DNA of 64,000 nt from Plantago ovata (lineage: Eukaryota > Streptophyta > Magnoliopsida > Lamiales > Plantaginaceae): contig CM051455.1 in assembly GCA_028274465.1 (NCBI GenBank), forward strand, positions 122,547,462 to 122,611,461, given 5' to 3'. Positions 21,500 through 33,708 of the stretch are shown one piece after another. A program made the translations under genes and the position numbers. The notes beneath the pieces were generated by a model that ran no database searches, was not told the origin of the DNA, and saw only the letters and a list, made by a program, of their open reading frames with translations. Numbering within the stretch: the first letter of the stretch is position 1; each line of letters begins with the position of its first letter.

Positions 21500-22384
21500 A
21501 TGGGATCTCAAGTTGCGGATAAGTTAGACAGGGAGCCGTTTGTAGAGGTTGATCCCACGGGTCGGTATGGGCGGTATTCGGAGCTTCTTGGTTCAGGTGC
21601 TGTCAAGAAAGTATACAGGGCGTTTGATCAAGAAGAAGGAATTGAGGTTGCGTGGAACCAGGTCAAGTTGAAGAACTTTTTGGATGATGAAGCTATGATT
21701 AACCGGTTGTTTGCTGAAGTTCGTCTGCTCCGGGATTTGAGGAACAAGAAGATAATATCCTGCTACAAAGTCTGGAGAGATAAGGAGAAGAACACTCTGA
21801 ATTTCATAACTGAGGTCTGTACGTCAGGGAATTTGAGGGAATACAGGAAAAAGCACAGGCATGTGTCTCTTAAAGCTTTGAAGAAGTGGTCCAGGCAAAT
21901 TCTCAAGGGCTTGGACTATCTGCACACTCATGAGCCATGCGTCATCCATCGGGATCTCAATTGTAGCAATGTCTTCATCAATGGCAACACTGGACAGGTG
22001 AAAATTGGTGATCTGGGACTGGCTGCGACAGTTGGGAAGAATCACTCTGCCCATTCGTTGCTCGGGACACCAGAGTTCATGGCACCTGAGTTGTATGAGG
22101 AGGACTACACGGAGCAGATCGATATATACTCGTTCGGTATGTGCTTGCTGGAGTTGGTGACACTGGAGTTACCATACAGGGAATGCAGCAACGTTGTGCA
22201 GATATACAAGAAGGTGACATCTGGGGTAAGGCCACAAGCGATGAACAAGGTCAAGAACCCAGAGGTGAAGGCGTTTATTGAGAAGTGTCTTGGACGGCCC
22301 AGGGCTAGGCCTTCAGCGGCGGAGCTCCTGAACGACGATTTCTTTGACGATATTCCAGATGATGACGACCAATATATTAGCTAG
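21500..22384 (+). CDS. WNK11: WNK-family protein kinase, WNK11-like
   Basis: A single open frame of 294 residues. The glycine loop is GSGAVKKVY (31-39), with lysine 36 in the WNK position, while the usual strand-3 lysine is asparagine 53 (VAWNQVKL). This is the defining with-no-lysine layout. HRDLNCSN (150-157) holds the catalytic Asp; the magnesium motif is DLG (171-173); the activation segment runs to GTPEFMAPE (189-197). An acidic tail ends the protein. It is close to Arabidopsis WNK11 as I recall it, a short plant WNK lacking the long C-terminal region of WNK1-like members. WNKs are soluble Ser/Thr kinases; the substrate of this one is not known. It lies 465 bp downstream of STR14 on the same strand, with its own AT-rich leader. 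Confidence 0.95.
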   Translation: MGSQVADKLDREPFVEVDPTGRYGRYSELLGSGAVKKVYRAFDQEEGIEVAWNQVKLKNFLDDEAMINRLFAEVRLLRDLRNKKIISCYKVWRDKEKNTLNFITEVCTSGNLREYRKKHRHVSLKALKKWSRQILKGLDYLHTHEPCVIHRDLNCSNVFINGNTGQVKIGDLGLAATVGKNHSAHSLLGTPEFMAPELYEEDYTEQIDIYSFGMCLLELVTLELPYRECSNVVQIYKKVTSGVRPQAMNKVKNPEVKAFIEKCLGRPRARPSAAELLNDDFFDDIPDDDDQYIS

Positions 22385-23269
22385 CTAACACGTGAGTGGC
22401 ACCTGGTTAGGCTTGTTGTTTGTTTTATGTATTTTTTCTCCTACAAAAGGAGTACCCCGTGTAAAGATTTTCTAGGAGCTCTATTGTCATTGGTTTTAGT
22501 AGATTGAGTTTCTTTCCATTATCAAAGCAGATTATCTGGACTAGTTTGTTTTTCTGATTGCACTAGTTAACATGTACATGCCGTTTTGAACAAAGCAACT
22601 GAACCCCAAGTGCCACAATTTGACATGCAATCTTCTCTGGGTAAGCCTCTCAATCCCCCTGTAATCACATCTGATTCTCGAATTTATTTCTTTGAGGAAT
22701 TTTGACAAACAGTTGGTATGCGCAGTTCCTTGTTGCATTTACTTGTTTCTTCATCCAAATTCAGTCTACTTTCAATGGGTTTCGCAGCTATACTGGATGC
22801 TATGCTTTCGACTTTCTCGTGTGTTAATTGCAACATTTTTTTTCAGTAATGAGTTTGCAAGAGGGCTCTCGAGGGCTTTTTCCTCAACTGGGTTCGAATC
22901 TAGCAATGACAATGACAAAGAAGCAGCAGGTGGTTTTGATGAAAGGCTTGATGTTGAAGATGATGCTAGCTTGATACACAGATTCTGAATTATATTAAAT
23001 TACATTGGAGTATAAATCCGATCGTATCAAAATCATGACAAAATCAATTAATGAAATTACAAATTAAAATACATGCAATAATTAAAGAATAAATCATACC
23101 GTATAACTAAAATCCTGACAAGAACTAATGAAATTACCAACATTAATTCATGCATTAATCAAATCAAAGAATAGTTTGGAAACAGTTTGAATAGATACAT
23201 AAATATTAGAACTGAAAATCATGCATGACTCCCTACAATGAAATTATTATTACAAAGCCCTTTCTAAGG
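22385..23269. other. WNK 3' flank with an orphan ORF
   Basis: The first 150 bases should hold the WNK 3' UTR. From 22845 to 22988 a frame on the plus strand reads NEFARGLSRAFSSTGFES and continues acidic to a stop. It follows a TTTTTTTTCAG acceptor-like run and could be a last exon or a relic. I cannot assign it. The rest is AT-rich with no gene. Confidence 0.35.
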
Positions 23270-23278
23270 TGGATTAAT

Positions 23279-23552
23279 TCATAAGGCAGATAGTTTCAAA
23301 ACAATTGACGCCATCGAGCTATGGAGTGAATCAAAGCCCTTTCTTCGTCGTAGCCTGTTGCTGCTGCTTCTGTGATAGAAGAGACTCTTGTGGCTGATTC
23401 CCCTGTTTCGGCGGCTGCAATAGGCCTGAAGTTTGAACGTACCTACCTCTATGGACTTCATTATTTTGAAGTACATAATTGACACAGAACCAAGGTTGAG
23501 TATGGTCTCGGTTCAGTGGTTTCTGCTGCACTAGCGGTTTGCAGAGGGCCAT
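23279..23552 (-). pseudogene. degraded copy of a P/Q-rich small protein
   Basis: The C-terminal half (QPPKQGNQPQESLLSQKQQQQ then TKKGL and stop, about 70 residues) matches 25671-25790. The first half differs and lacks the conserved N-terminus of the 25671-26000 copy. It lies on the same strand and in the same place relative to the ELOF1 copy as its partner, so it is the other half of a tandem duplication and probably non-functional. Confidence 0.6.
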
Positions 23553-24225
23553 CGATAGTCAGTGATAATTAGGTTCGGCTGACTGGTCCGACTTGCATGT
23601 CAAAATTCAGCAGAATAGAATAATACTGTGGGAATCATATTTACGGATACGAGTTTGCATGCGTGTGTCTAGAACCCACCCTGTCCTAGCTCGATAGGAA
23701 GTGTGTACCTGATTATGAGTTTCTAGAAAAGCACATGAATCGTTGTGACCCTGGTCAAATTTCAGCACAAAAGAATAATTAAACTCCGAATTTTGTGAAT
23801 CATATTTACGGATACGGGTTTGTGTTTAGGTCCAGAACCAACCAAGTCGAGACTCCAACCTGTCCTCCTAGCTCGATAGGATGTCCATGGAAATCAAATT
23901 TGCAGGACTATCAAACACAAGTTTTGTTTTGCCAAAATCCAACTACGATATGAACAATATTAAAACAAAATTTTGCAAGGGATCAAGAAACCGAAAAAAC
24001 AAAAATTAAAACAAGGAACAAGATGATACATATCCTGAACAATGACTTAATTTAATTATATATTAGAATTTGAGTACTCGTTACATTGCGAAGAATGAAT
24101 GAATCATATCGTGTAAATAAAATCATGACAAGAACTAATGAAACTACAAACGTATATTCAAACAACATTAATCAAAGAATAGTTTGGAAACAACTGAATT
24201 GATAAGGCCGTCGATCGAAGTTCGT

Positions 24226-24600
24226 TTAATATTCTTCCTTTGCATCATAGACGACTCTTGTTCTCTTGTTCCCTGCAGCAGCTTGGGCATGATCTTCTTG
24301 ATCATCATCATCATCATCATCATCATCAGTAGCATGAATAGTGTTGTTGTTGTTGACACGTTCGCACTCATCGATCCATTCACTGTAAATATCAATGGCC
24401 TCGGTGAGATGGTGGACTTTGGTGCTGAAGCTCTCTCCACAAACACCGCAGGAGACTTGACCAATCCTGTCTTTCTTGTCGATCTCGCAACCGACAGAAC
24501 CGTGATGGCCACAGAAAGGGCAGTCGAAGACAATATCAAGTTTCTCTATTTTCTTCTTTGGAACTGCAAGCTTTGACATCCGTGATTTTCTCTTCCCCAT
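24226..24600 (-). CDS. ELOF1: transcription elongation factor 1 homolog, copy A
   Basis: Intronless, 124 residues. The basic start MGKRKSRMSK and four zinc cysteines (C27, C30 in CPFCGHHG; C51, C54 in CGVCGESF) are those of ELOF1/Elf1. The helix TEAIDIYSEWIDECERVN follows, then an acidic tail with nine aspartates in a row, encoded by an ATC/GAT microsatellite (about 24299-24328). ELOF1 rides with RNA polymerase II and helps elongation through chromatin and transcription-coupled repair in other eukaryotes. The tail differs from copy B while the core is nearly the same, so both are probably functional. Confidence 0.95.
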   Translation of the reverse strand: MGKRKSRMSKLAVPKKKIEKLDIVFDCPFCGHHGSVGCEIDKKDRIGQVSCGVCGESFSTKVHHLTEAIDIYSEWIDECERVNNNNTIHATDDDDDDDDDQEDHAQAAAGNKRTRVVYDAKEEY

Positions 24601-24760
24601 CGTGATTACTTACGTACGTACTTGGCTCTGATCCTCCAAGGCACGATCAAGAAATAGCAGAATGAAGAAGGCTAGGGTAGGGAGATATATAAGGCTATGC
24701 AAGATGATCAGCAGGACAAAGATTAGAAGAAATATGGGTGTGAATGTTTAAGAGAGGTAC

Positions 24761-24770
24761 TTATTTATAG
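24761..24770 (-). promoter_or_regulatory. TATA box of ELOF1 copy A
   Basis: The minus strand reads CTATAAATAAGTACC about 160 bases before the start codon. The same word occurs at the same distance before copy B, which supports a real core promoter. Confidence 0.7.
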
Positions 24771-24789
24771 GTGTTAACATACCAAATAT

Positions 24790-25610
24790 ACACTCCGATT
24801 TCGAATAGGTTTTCTATACTCTCCGCGTATTTTATTTATTTAGGAAAGTAACTACTCTCCTCCACTTTATTATTATTATTATTATTTTAAATAATGCTAA
24901 TATTTATTATTGAAAACATCATTCTGCATAAAACTCAATGAAAAATAAAGTACCAATCTTAACATTATTAATATTACCGAAGTGACTTATAAAAATAAAA
25001 ATAGATTTGAGATGCGAAATTGTAGCTAAAGCCTCATTGTCGAGTTCTCCGAACAATAGAAAACGCGAATGGGTTAATCTATGTCTGATAAATAATATTG
25101 CCAGTTAATTACAAAAACCAATTACTATACATATAATAAAATTAATTTATCAACAACAATATCTACCGGTCAGTGATGTGTTCAATGATGTGTTTGAGTT
25201 TAATGATGTGTTTGAGTTCAATAACTAAAATTGATATAATAAAATTTAGTTGCATTTGAGTTCAATGATGTGTTTTTTATCATGAAATTTCAGAGTTAAG
25301 ACAAAGAGAACATGGTATTATATTGATGAACGAATAGCCAAGAATCCTAACTAACAACCAAATCGTTACTAATTTTGTACCAATCCGATGAATCTGCTGT
25401 TCCTGGTTCGAGTTCAAGGACAAAGAATTGAATCAATGTCCCATATACATTATGCAATCAATGAAGATCCCAATAACCAGAAATTCAAGAAACATAATAA
25501 AGAAAATTACTCATAACTTGATTTAAATTGATAGATACATAAAGATTGGAAATTGAAAATCATGTATGAGTCCCTACAATGAAATTAAAGTATTATTACA
25601 AAGTATAGGT
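24790..25610. other. intergenic between the duplicated segments
   Basis: AT-rich. It contains three short direct repeats of TTCAATGATGTGTTTGAGTT-like sequence near 25184-25275. No gene or bounded element was seen. Confidence 0.5.
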
Positions 25611-25670
25611 GGATTAATTGATGAGGCAGATAGTTTCAAAAAAATTGATGCCATCGAGCTCTGGAGCGAA

Positions 25671-26000
25671 TCAAAGCCCTTTCTTCATTGTAGCAGCCTG
25701 TTGTTGCTGCTGCTTCTGTGATAGAAGAGACTCTTGTGGTTGTTTCCCCTGTTTGGGCGGCTGCAATGGTTTTTGTTCTTGCTTGGGATTAGGCATCAGG
25801 CAGATAGTTTCGAAACAATTGATGCCATCGAGCTCTGGAGCGAAACGAAGCCCTTTGTTCACCGTAGGCTGCTGCTGCCGCTGGGATTGAGATTCTTGTT
25901 GTTCTTGCTTGAACCGATCAAGAGTAGAAACGAGTCTCTTACTGAGAGCTTGAGCAAAGAGCGCATCAAAAGGGGAGAAGGGACACATTGACACAGACAT
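25671..26000 (-). CDS. small P/Q-rich plant protein
   Basis: 109 residues. The N-terminus (MSVSMCPFSPFDALFAQALSKRL) is hydrophobic and helical. A Gln-rich stretch follows, then the motif KGLRFAPELDGINCFETI (about 49-66), a pattern I have seen at the ends of small uncharacterised plant proteins. A second Pro/Gln-rich unit ends KGL and stop. Just past that stop the DNA would again read FAPELDGINFFETICL, so an internal duplication was followed by a stop in the second unit. A TATA-like CTATATATACAC lies about 125 bases upstream. Function unknown; it is the duplicated partner of 23279-23552. Confidence 0.6.
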   Translation of the reverse strand: MSVSMCPFSPFDALFAQALSKRLVSTLDRFKQEQQESQSQRQQQPTVNKGLRFAPELDGINCFETICLMPNPKQEQKPLQPPKQGKQPQESLLSQKQQQQQAATMKKGL

Positions 26001-26123
26001 GACTGCTGATTGCGGTACGAACCTAGTTGGATCTTGAATTAATTAAGAAAGAAAGAAAACAGAGCAGATTTGAGAGAAACAGAGATAGATAACACTGATG
26101 CATTGCGGTTTAAGGGGTGTGTG

Positions 26124-26132
26124 TATATATAG
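26124..26132 (-). promoter_or_regulatory. TATA box of the P/Q-rich gene
   Basis: The minus strand reads CCTATATATACACAC about 125 bases before the start codon at 26000, a normal spacing for a plant core promoter. Confidence 0.55.
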
Positions 26133-27063
26133 GTTACATGATACACCGTTTATGGTAAATCCAATTTCAATATGGAATGGAAATTACTAGTAATATAATA
26201 ATAGTCCGATTAGGGAAAGGACTTCAATTACTGAAACTAAACTTACAAAGGTTTAGTGTAGGTGTTAATTCTTTCCCAAATACAGTTTTAGAATTAAAAA
26301 GAGGGACGGGAGCTTGCAACTCGGATTCAAATTAACATATTAGTATTTTACATAAATGAAAAGAAAAAAAAGATTTATGTTAATGCAAAGTGTCATGAAA
26401 GACTGTTTAAGTTCAATTAAATAGTCATCGGACTATTATTATTATGCAATTTATCAAATCATATTATAATTTCAGGGATCAGTAGTCGATTATGGTCCCT
26501 GTTCGTTCAGCGGTTATGCTGCACTAGCATCTAGCGGTTTGCAGAGGGCCATCAGTAGTCGGTTATAATCTGGTTTGGCTGACTGATCCGACTTGCATGT
26601 CAACACACAGCAGGATAGAATTTAAGTTCTGAATTCTAAATCATATTTACGGATGCACGTTTGTGTTTAGGTCCAGAACCAATAAAAGACCCGACGCCCG
26701 GCCACCTTGTCCTAGCTAGATAGAAATAATGTGCGTCCACATATAGTGTAGATGGAGTAGAAATCAGAAAACATACAGAATATCAAACAGGACCGATTTT
26801 CGTGACGATATATATTATTAAGCGCAGAACTATCTGAAATATTTTCAGGAATCATGAACATGATATATATATTCTGAACAATGAATTATAGTACTACAAC
26901 TTGAGTACTAGTTATATTGGCAAGAATGAATGAATCATATCGTATATAACTAATTAAATACATGACAAGAAGTAATGAAATTACCAACGTTCATACATTA
27001 ATCAAATCAAAGAATAGTTTGGAAACAGTTCGAATTGAGGCAGGCCAGAATTGAAGTTGTTAT

Positions 27064-27447
27064 TCAACATAGACAGACTCTTCTTCTCTTATTTTCTGTC
27101 TGGCCATCTTCTTGGTCGTCAACATCATCATCTTCTTGATCAACAGCATCATCCTCGTCATATTGAAACTCCTGATAATCAGTAGCAATAGTGTTGATGT
27201 TGACACGTTCGCACTCGTCGATCCACTCACTGTAAATATCAATGGCCTCGGTGAGAGCGTGGACTTTAGTGATGAAGCTCTCTCCACAAACACTGCAGGC
27301 GACTTGACCAATACGCTCTTTCTTGTCGATCTCGCAATTGACAGAACCATGATGGCCGCAGAAAGGGCAGTCGAAGACGATATCAAGTTTCTCGATTCTC
27401 TTGTTTGGCGCTGCAAGCTTTGACATCCGTGACTTTCTCTTCCCCAT
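27064..27447 (-). CDS. ELOF1: transcription elongation factor 1 homolog, copy B
   Basis: 127 residues, intronless, same strand as copy A. The core is nearly identical (MGKRKSRMSK; zinc cysteines in CPFCGHHG and CSVCGESF; TEAIDIYSEWIDECERVN). The acidic tail is different, with DEDDAVDQEDDDVDDQEDG in place of the poly-Asp run, and it ends in basic and Cys residues. Length and zinc site fit plant ELOF1. It is the second member of the tandem pair with 24226-24600; either or both may supply the protein. Confidence 0.95.
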   Translation of the reverse strand: MGKRKSRMSKLAAPNKRIEKLDIVFDCPFCGHHGSVNCEIDKKERIGQVACSVCGESFITKVHALTEAIDIYSEWIDECERVNINTIATDYQEFQYDEDDAVDQEDDDVDDQEDGQTENKRRRVCLC

Positions 27448-27590
27448 CGTACTTGACTCCGATCCACCAAGGCACGATCAAGAACTAGCAGATAATACTG
27501 ATCGAAGGGGGGCGCTAGGGAGAGAGATATATGCTATGCAATGAGTAGTGCAAAAATTAGTAATACGGGCGTGAGGCTTAAGATAAGTAC

Positions 27591-27600
27591 TTATTTATAG
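27591..27600 (-). promoter_or_regulatory. TATA box of ELOF1 copy B
   Basis: The minus strand reads CCTATAAATAAGTAC about 145-150 bases before the start codon, matching copy A. Confidence 0.7.
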
Positions 27601-28080
27601 GTCGGTTTTACATCAATATTATGGTAAACATACCAAAATATACTTTCCGCGTATTTTCCTAATGTAACTGGAATTTAAATTCTAAAGGTTAGCTTTCTCA
27701 TAAAATTCTGAAAAGATCTTCATCCCGAACCCAACCTAATATCTGAAAATACTAAAATGCGACACTTAGAACCTGACTCAATTATCGGTACGTATTACCA
27801 AACCACCATCCACGCGAAAGCAACTTTCACTTGAAATCCACTCGACATTCCCCTTGCGAAGAGAGACATGCTTGCACATGCTAAATTCACTTAATGGACT
27901 TGAACTCAAATTATTTGTAGTTAAAAAAACAATTAAACAAACAGTTAGGACAGTCAGGTTTAGGTTACCTTAAGAGCTGTAGTGTTTTTGGAATCGTGAA
28001 GCGAGTCGTAATCGAATTTACCTACCTTTTAGCTTAGAGTAAACAGACTTAACGGAAGATGTTTGTTTAGACCAGGTGAC

Positions 28081-28251
28081 TAGGGTGGACCTAAGATTTG
28101 AAGGTGGGGCGAAGGAAATTATATATCTGGGTCTATTTCGAAATTTGGGGCCGGGAAATTTTAAAATAAAGAAAAACACATAAAAAACACTTATTATTAA
28201 AAGTTTAGGGGTAATGGATGCTTTATGCTCCTCTCCCTAGGTCCAGCCCTG
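28081..28251. mobile_element. short hAT MITE
   Basis: The left end TAGGGTGGACCTAAG and the right end (reverse complement CAGGGCTGGACCTAG) are inverted. Flanks CAGGTGAC (28073-28080) and CAGGTGAA (28252-28259) match at 7 of 8 positions, fitting an aged 8-bp hAT TSD. It is about 171 bp, non-coding. The DNA between ELOF1 copy B and this element (27610-28072) holds no gene that I can see. Confidence 0.7.
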
Positions 28252-28593
28252 CAGGTGAACCCGAATCCAGATTCAACAGAGAACAGATAATAGAAAATTA
28301 GAACAAAGCAGGATAACGGCCTGTCACAGCAGGTTTTCATCAATGTTCACAATTAAAAAGTATCCCTCACGCTGGCAAAAGCATCCAGAGAGGTATCAAC
28401 ATATGCACGTACATAGTTTCTACGTCGTTGCTCTATACAACTTTTCATGTGCTTTTAAGATGGGATGAAACTGATGAGAACAGAGATACTATATAGTTGT
28501 TCTCCTTTCCAGTAATCAACTTCTCTTCACAAGACAAACCTGAAACGATACTTGATAAAGCATTCAACTAAACCTTAGTATCCGCACAAGGCA

Positions 28594-31500
28594 TCAGGAT
28601 GAATCTTCTTCAACCCTGTTCAAGGTGATTTCTTGTTGCTTAAAGTATCGACGGTCTTCTTCATCAACAAGTACAAGGTTCAAGTAGTACTTAACACTGA
28701 ATTTGTTGTTGATGTTACGATACGTTGGAGTTAGCTCATATGGGCTAAGGAACAATCTAATTGGTATTGATTCACCTGTCAAAGGAGTAAAGTAAACTTA
28801 TTAATCAAATTAAACCACCACTAGTAGTTTGTGTTGACATATGTAGAAATTCCCAATACATTAAAACTGGAAATGACCAACAGGGAACAAGGAAAAGGAA
28901 CACGACATTTAGTCTTTCTGTATATACATGTAGCAAAATAAACAGCAGTTCTTTCACATACCTCTGACTGGAGCACCGTCCATCAGTTCAAACTTTGCTA
29001 ATGTCTCTGTCTCAACATGGGCGTTTGCCCCCGATCCTGTTGATTCTCTACGCCTAATCTCAAGATCCATGTTTTTTAACTTGATTCTTACAAGGAGAAA
29101 ATATATTTTGCCTACAATAACATCTTTTAGATGGTACCTGTGCATCAAGAATTTCAATCAGCAAGGCATCAGTATCCTTTTCAACAAACCACCTATCAAA
29201 TTTAGAGTAATGCAGAGATGCAGGAAATTGCCAGAACAACAATTTTACAAAGTCAACCAAACAGATATCAAACTGAAACAGACAGGAAAACCGTATTCCG
29301 GATCAACTTGTTCCAAAATATGGGATTCACTTCAGTCTCAATAATATAAAAACATAAAGTATCACATCATAATCAAACTTACTTGCTCCTACCGTACTCA
29401 AACTCAATATGAAGGCAGTCCTCTATTCCAACTTCCATCTACAAGCAGAGAATGAAATCAGCTTTGTAAACTAAAAACTACAATAGAGGGAGAAAGGGAC
29501 AGGGGCATGCAGTGCATCATTCATAGGGAACTTTTGCGCAAAATCCCACCATCAAAATAATATACAAATCATGTAAAAGTTAACATGAGTAACAACAATA
29601 CCTTGATGCTGTTGTTGATTGGTGGTGGAGGGCTATAATTTCTAACCTGATCCATGAACAAACAAATTAAGAATAAGCGCTGCGAGGTCATTTCTGTAGT
29701 TAAAAGTTCAAGTCATAACCAAAATACTTGCAATGAAAATTGAATAACAGAAGCAAGAAAATTATATATATGCAATGTGCTTCCTGAGAAACGTGAATCA
29801 TATATTAGTGATTATCATGATAAGTAGAAAGTTTAAAATACAACCGTTGTGGTGTCTAAATCTGATAACATGCAAATGTAATATATATAACCACAAGTAG
29901 GCGGCCATATAGACATCTATCAAGTCAACACCACCTGCTACCGGAATGAAAATACAAAATTGCCTCACTTGTTAGACCCATTACATAGGGCCAACCACAT
30001 TTAAGTTCAATGGTTCAAAAAAATAGGGTGCAGAGAAAATAGACCGTGATGGTAACCCGAGTCCAAGTTATGAAGACATTTGATGAATGTAACGTGCAAT
30101 CTTTTATTATGCATGAGAAGGAGACTTACCACAAAATCCTGATATTCAATGATGCTTCCAGCATAGCCGCGGTTAATCGTAACTTTCAGGACATACCTAA
30201 TACAAGCACAAGACTTCATAAGGTGGGGCTCAGGCCTGAACTCTCAGAGTAGAAGATGAATCTCAAAATAAAGCCAAATAGTGAAAAACGTCATAAGAGC
30301 AAAAACTTTATAGTATATTTCCACATTAATGTTGATGTACCACTACAGAAATGAGTTTTGAGCTTCTCCAAACATGCCTCTGGTGATTTCTTATACAGAG
30401 TCTTATCGGCAAGATTTGAGAGAACAAATAATGGTCGAACTGTAAGTTATTCGGCTGTGTGCTTGTGGCACGAAGGTCATTAGTCTGAGGCCAGAAATAG
30501 GCTCTTTGCAAAACATAAGGGTAAGTAGTTCGGAGTTGTCCCACCTATCGCCTACCCTACGCACAGATTGGGAATATTACCCCATGTAACCTAACTGCTG
30601 GTCTTTTTCTCCACATGGAAAGTAAATTTGAATTTGTTTGTTTATTTCTTGATATGTTATGATTACGCAGAGTAGAATGAGATTTTGATTACTGATTCAT
30701 GAAGTGGATCATCTTTTCAGTAATTTTAAGAAGAAAAGCCATTCCTGAGAAACATTTCTTTCATCTTCAGAAATCAGAATGACCATGTCAAAATGTTAGT
30801 GCTAATTTTCTATTAAATTCTCTTTTATTGTTTTTTCAGCAGTAAAAAATAGTAGTGAGCGGATATATTCCAAAAATCCAATTTATCCTTCTCCAATATG
30901 ATGCAGCTGACAGCCTGGATCCCTAGATTTCATCCTTTTAAACTCAAATACCACTTTTCTGTTAAGCCTTCCTTTCGTTATAGCATATATTCCGCAGGAT
31001 TACATTCAAAATCTAATCAAACTAAATTTTCTTTCACAAAACCCATTGTTAGTTAAAAATTAAACCCTAGCTCAGACTTAAATTAGATTCAGACAAACTA
31101 ATTCCACCTATAACATAACTCAGATAAGCTCATGCTAGGGAACGACATGGCGTAAGGCCACTCCTTAGCTTGCACTTCAGAGATGGAAGTATGGTAAAAG
31201 AATTCCAGAAACTTGGGCGGGGCATAATATTGTGCCCAAAGAAGTATTCGGAAATTAGAGAAAAAATCATTTATGTCCATAAACTAAGAAGAGCCAACAA
31301 TATAAATAGACAACCTCAGTAGCAGCAAAATAACATGGGAAACAATATTAAGCCAGTACACGTGGCTATCTAGTAGAGCATTGTCAGAGACCTTTTATCA
31401 AGAATTAGGTAATATAATCCATTTTGAATCTTCAGGAACAGAAATGATGCAATAGATTACTAACCTAAGCCGCACATTTACTCCGTTGTATGTCTCGTAT

Positions 31501-33077
31501 GGCATCTCCACAGTTGAAAATTCGAACGGGAATGTTTTCCGTTCGTAAATTTCTCCAGGAACATCCAGCTCACGAACTATAGTTGCCAAAATAAATACGA
31601 ATTGTCAGAAGGTAGAAACTTCCTACTCAGAAGCATATAAAAGTAACAGCATGCATGATGTTTCCTAATGGAGATTGAAAGCATGTATCAAAAACCAACA
31701 GTCTCATTCATCAATTACGGTACCCATGTGCATGCATAGACATTGCAGGTAAACAATAGTACATAACCCCCATGAGATAAGGAGAATAATTGTAATTACC
31801 AAGAGAAGTGAAGTCGTAGAAGTTGCCTCTGTCGAGATACATTTCTGCAAAACAAGAATAAGTTATCCCACTGCTCAAATAATGATCCATATGCAGTAAC
31901 TTTGTTCAGTCTTCAATACTTCTATGGTTGCTTTGGTCATTCTTTTATCTATAGGAAAGCATAAAACAATACAAATTTGATCTCAGATGAAGTGGTGACA
32001 CTAGAATACAACTCACTGCACCGGACACAATGCTAATATAAATGAAGCTAACAACTCTAATCTACATCAAGGACAGTAAACATGTTTGGGCTACATACAT
32101 GTATCATGAATCTATAGCTCACCTATTTGGCCAAGAAGCTCAACTTTGATACCATTGTGTTCCACCTTCTTCCCTGAAACTGGTTCGATACATATCTGAA
32201 AACATAACACATGCAACGTGCATTCTCGTGACTAAATAGAAAACGTAAACTCATTGTCGGTCTTCCGATATAATTATTAGCAGGCACCTCAGTAACCTCA
32301 GAAAAGTACCTTGCCAGATATATTTTCATGACTGTGAAAGAGTGGAACTATAACTGTTTGACCATTCTCCTTCTTGAATGGGACCTATTTAACATTGGCA
32401 TGAAACTATGAGTAGAAATTAAAGCTTGGTGTTAACAGGAATACTTGAAACAGTGAACTTTCACCAACATACAACAACATCGTGTTTACCAAATCCATGC
32501 CTTAAATAACCACAAACAGACCACACCAATACCATCACACGCCATTGTGCACTATAAATAATTACAAACGACAATATTGCCATACATGTGTTAGTTATTT
32601 ATGCATTACAATTTACAATTGCTCAGCAGCTTAAAGATCAGATATAATATCCATTTTGTGTGCTTTGTGCTTCATTTTCAAACATTTCTCCCAGATTGCT
32701 ACCTATTCTCAATACTTCTAGGTTGTTACTCACTACAACATTGCTGAAGAACATAAAATTATTCTATCTGAAACTGAAACATATGTGGTGTGCCAATGTG
32801 TCATCATATATATAACCGTTGAGATTACCGATCAAGTAAATTAAAGCATTATCAGAATCTTATAAGAATAAAAGCAACCTAGTAACTACAAATTTGTAGC
32901 CAAAAGCCATAAAACACACCTGCTTTCGAGATTTTCCATCCGAAAATGTAATCGTAATGTTGCAGGCTGGCTTGAAAGCTCCAATTATAAAATTCTGCGA
33001 CACATAACAGGTTCCTCACTAAAACTCTATTAAAAAAAAAATCATAAAAGGAAGTTACAGGTACTAAACATTACCAT
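28594..33077 (-). CDS. VPS26: retromer subunit VPS26
   Basis: Eleven coding exons with GT-AG borders and unbroken phase: 33075-33077 (ATG only), 32920-32994, 32310-32384, 32123-32195, 31800-31844, 31465-31576, 30130-30196, 29602-29646, 29383-29438, 28962-29137 and 28594-28775. They give 302 residues, the length of Arabidopsis VPS26A. Recognisable stretches in order are NFIIGAFKPACNITITF, ENGQTVIVPLF, RELDVPGEIYERKTFPFEF, EMPYETYNGVNVRLRYV, YAGSIIEYQDFV, LEIRRRESTGSGAN and FSVKYYLNLVLVDEEDRRYF. VPS26 has an arrestin-like fold and is part of the retromer core (VPS26-VPS29-VPS35) that recycles vacuolar sorting receptors and other cargo from endosomes. A non-coding leader exon probably ends at about 33324 (donor TCA/GTAAGT), with an intron before the ATG exon. 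A or B paralogue cannot be told. Confidence 0.96.
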
Positions 33078-33708
33078 TGCTGAAACGGTACCAAATTGAG
33101 TCCAAATCCCTAATTATACCACCAGAAACAATATATACTCGCTATTTCAAGCTCCGAAAACTGCATGATGAATACAAATCAAATAAGCATTCCAAATTTC
33201 TGATTTCTGAAGAAAAAAAAACCCTAAAACGATGAATTGGTAATTAACTTGCGGATTCTAATACAATGAAAAGAAAGAACGAAAAATTGATGTGGCCAAG
33301 TTTGGGTGATTTGAACTTACTGAGGAGTTGCAGAGATGCTCTGAGGAACCGAGGGAAAACGCGATCACACCGTAGTAAGTTTTTGGAGAGAGAGAGAGTG
33401 TGTATTTTCAACGTAACGGAATTACTACGTGTTAGGAAGGATGCGTTTGGCCAGGGACAAACAAAGAATAAATCGGATATTCTTTACTAGCTTGAACAAC
33501 AAGCCGGCTGCCCGAGCCTAGATCACCTTCAAGTTTATTCACGCCGGATCCAGGGCCGGCCCTGCGATTTAGGGGCCCTGTGCGAAAATTTAGAACGGGC
33601 CCTAGTATTAACAAAAAAAAATTATATATAATAATAATAATAAAATAACAAAAATCATACATTTAAAGTCAATGAATTTTTTTCCAATATGATATTACAC
33701 AACTAAGA

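Larger units (their letters stand above)
23270..27640 (-). repeat. tandem duplication of a two-gene segment
   Basis: Copy A (about 23270-24790) and copy B (about 25610-27610) share the same order: P/Q-rich protein, a spacer (GCGGTTTGCAGAGGGCCATC near 23530 and 26540; TCATATTTACGGAT near 23636, 23806 and 26641), then ELOF1 and its TATA region. Within copy A the spacer is itself repeated. The coding parts are well kept but the spacers have drifted, so the duplication is not recent. Confidence 0.8.

Noticed and set aside
33266-33490. Plus-strand ORF of 74 codons near the hAT left end.
   Set aside because: It lies over the probable VPS26 leader and promoter and has no recognisable features.
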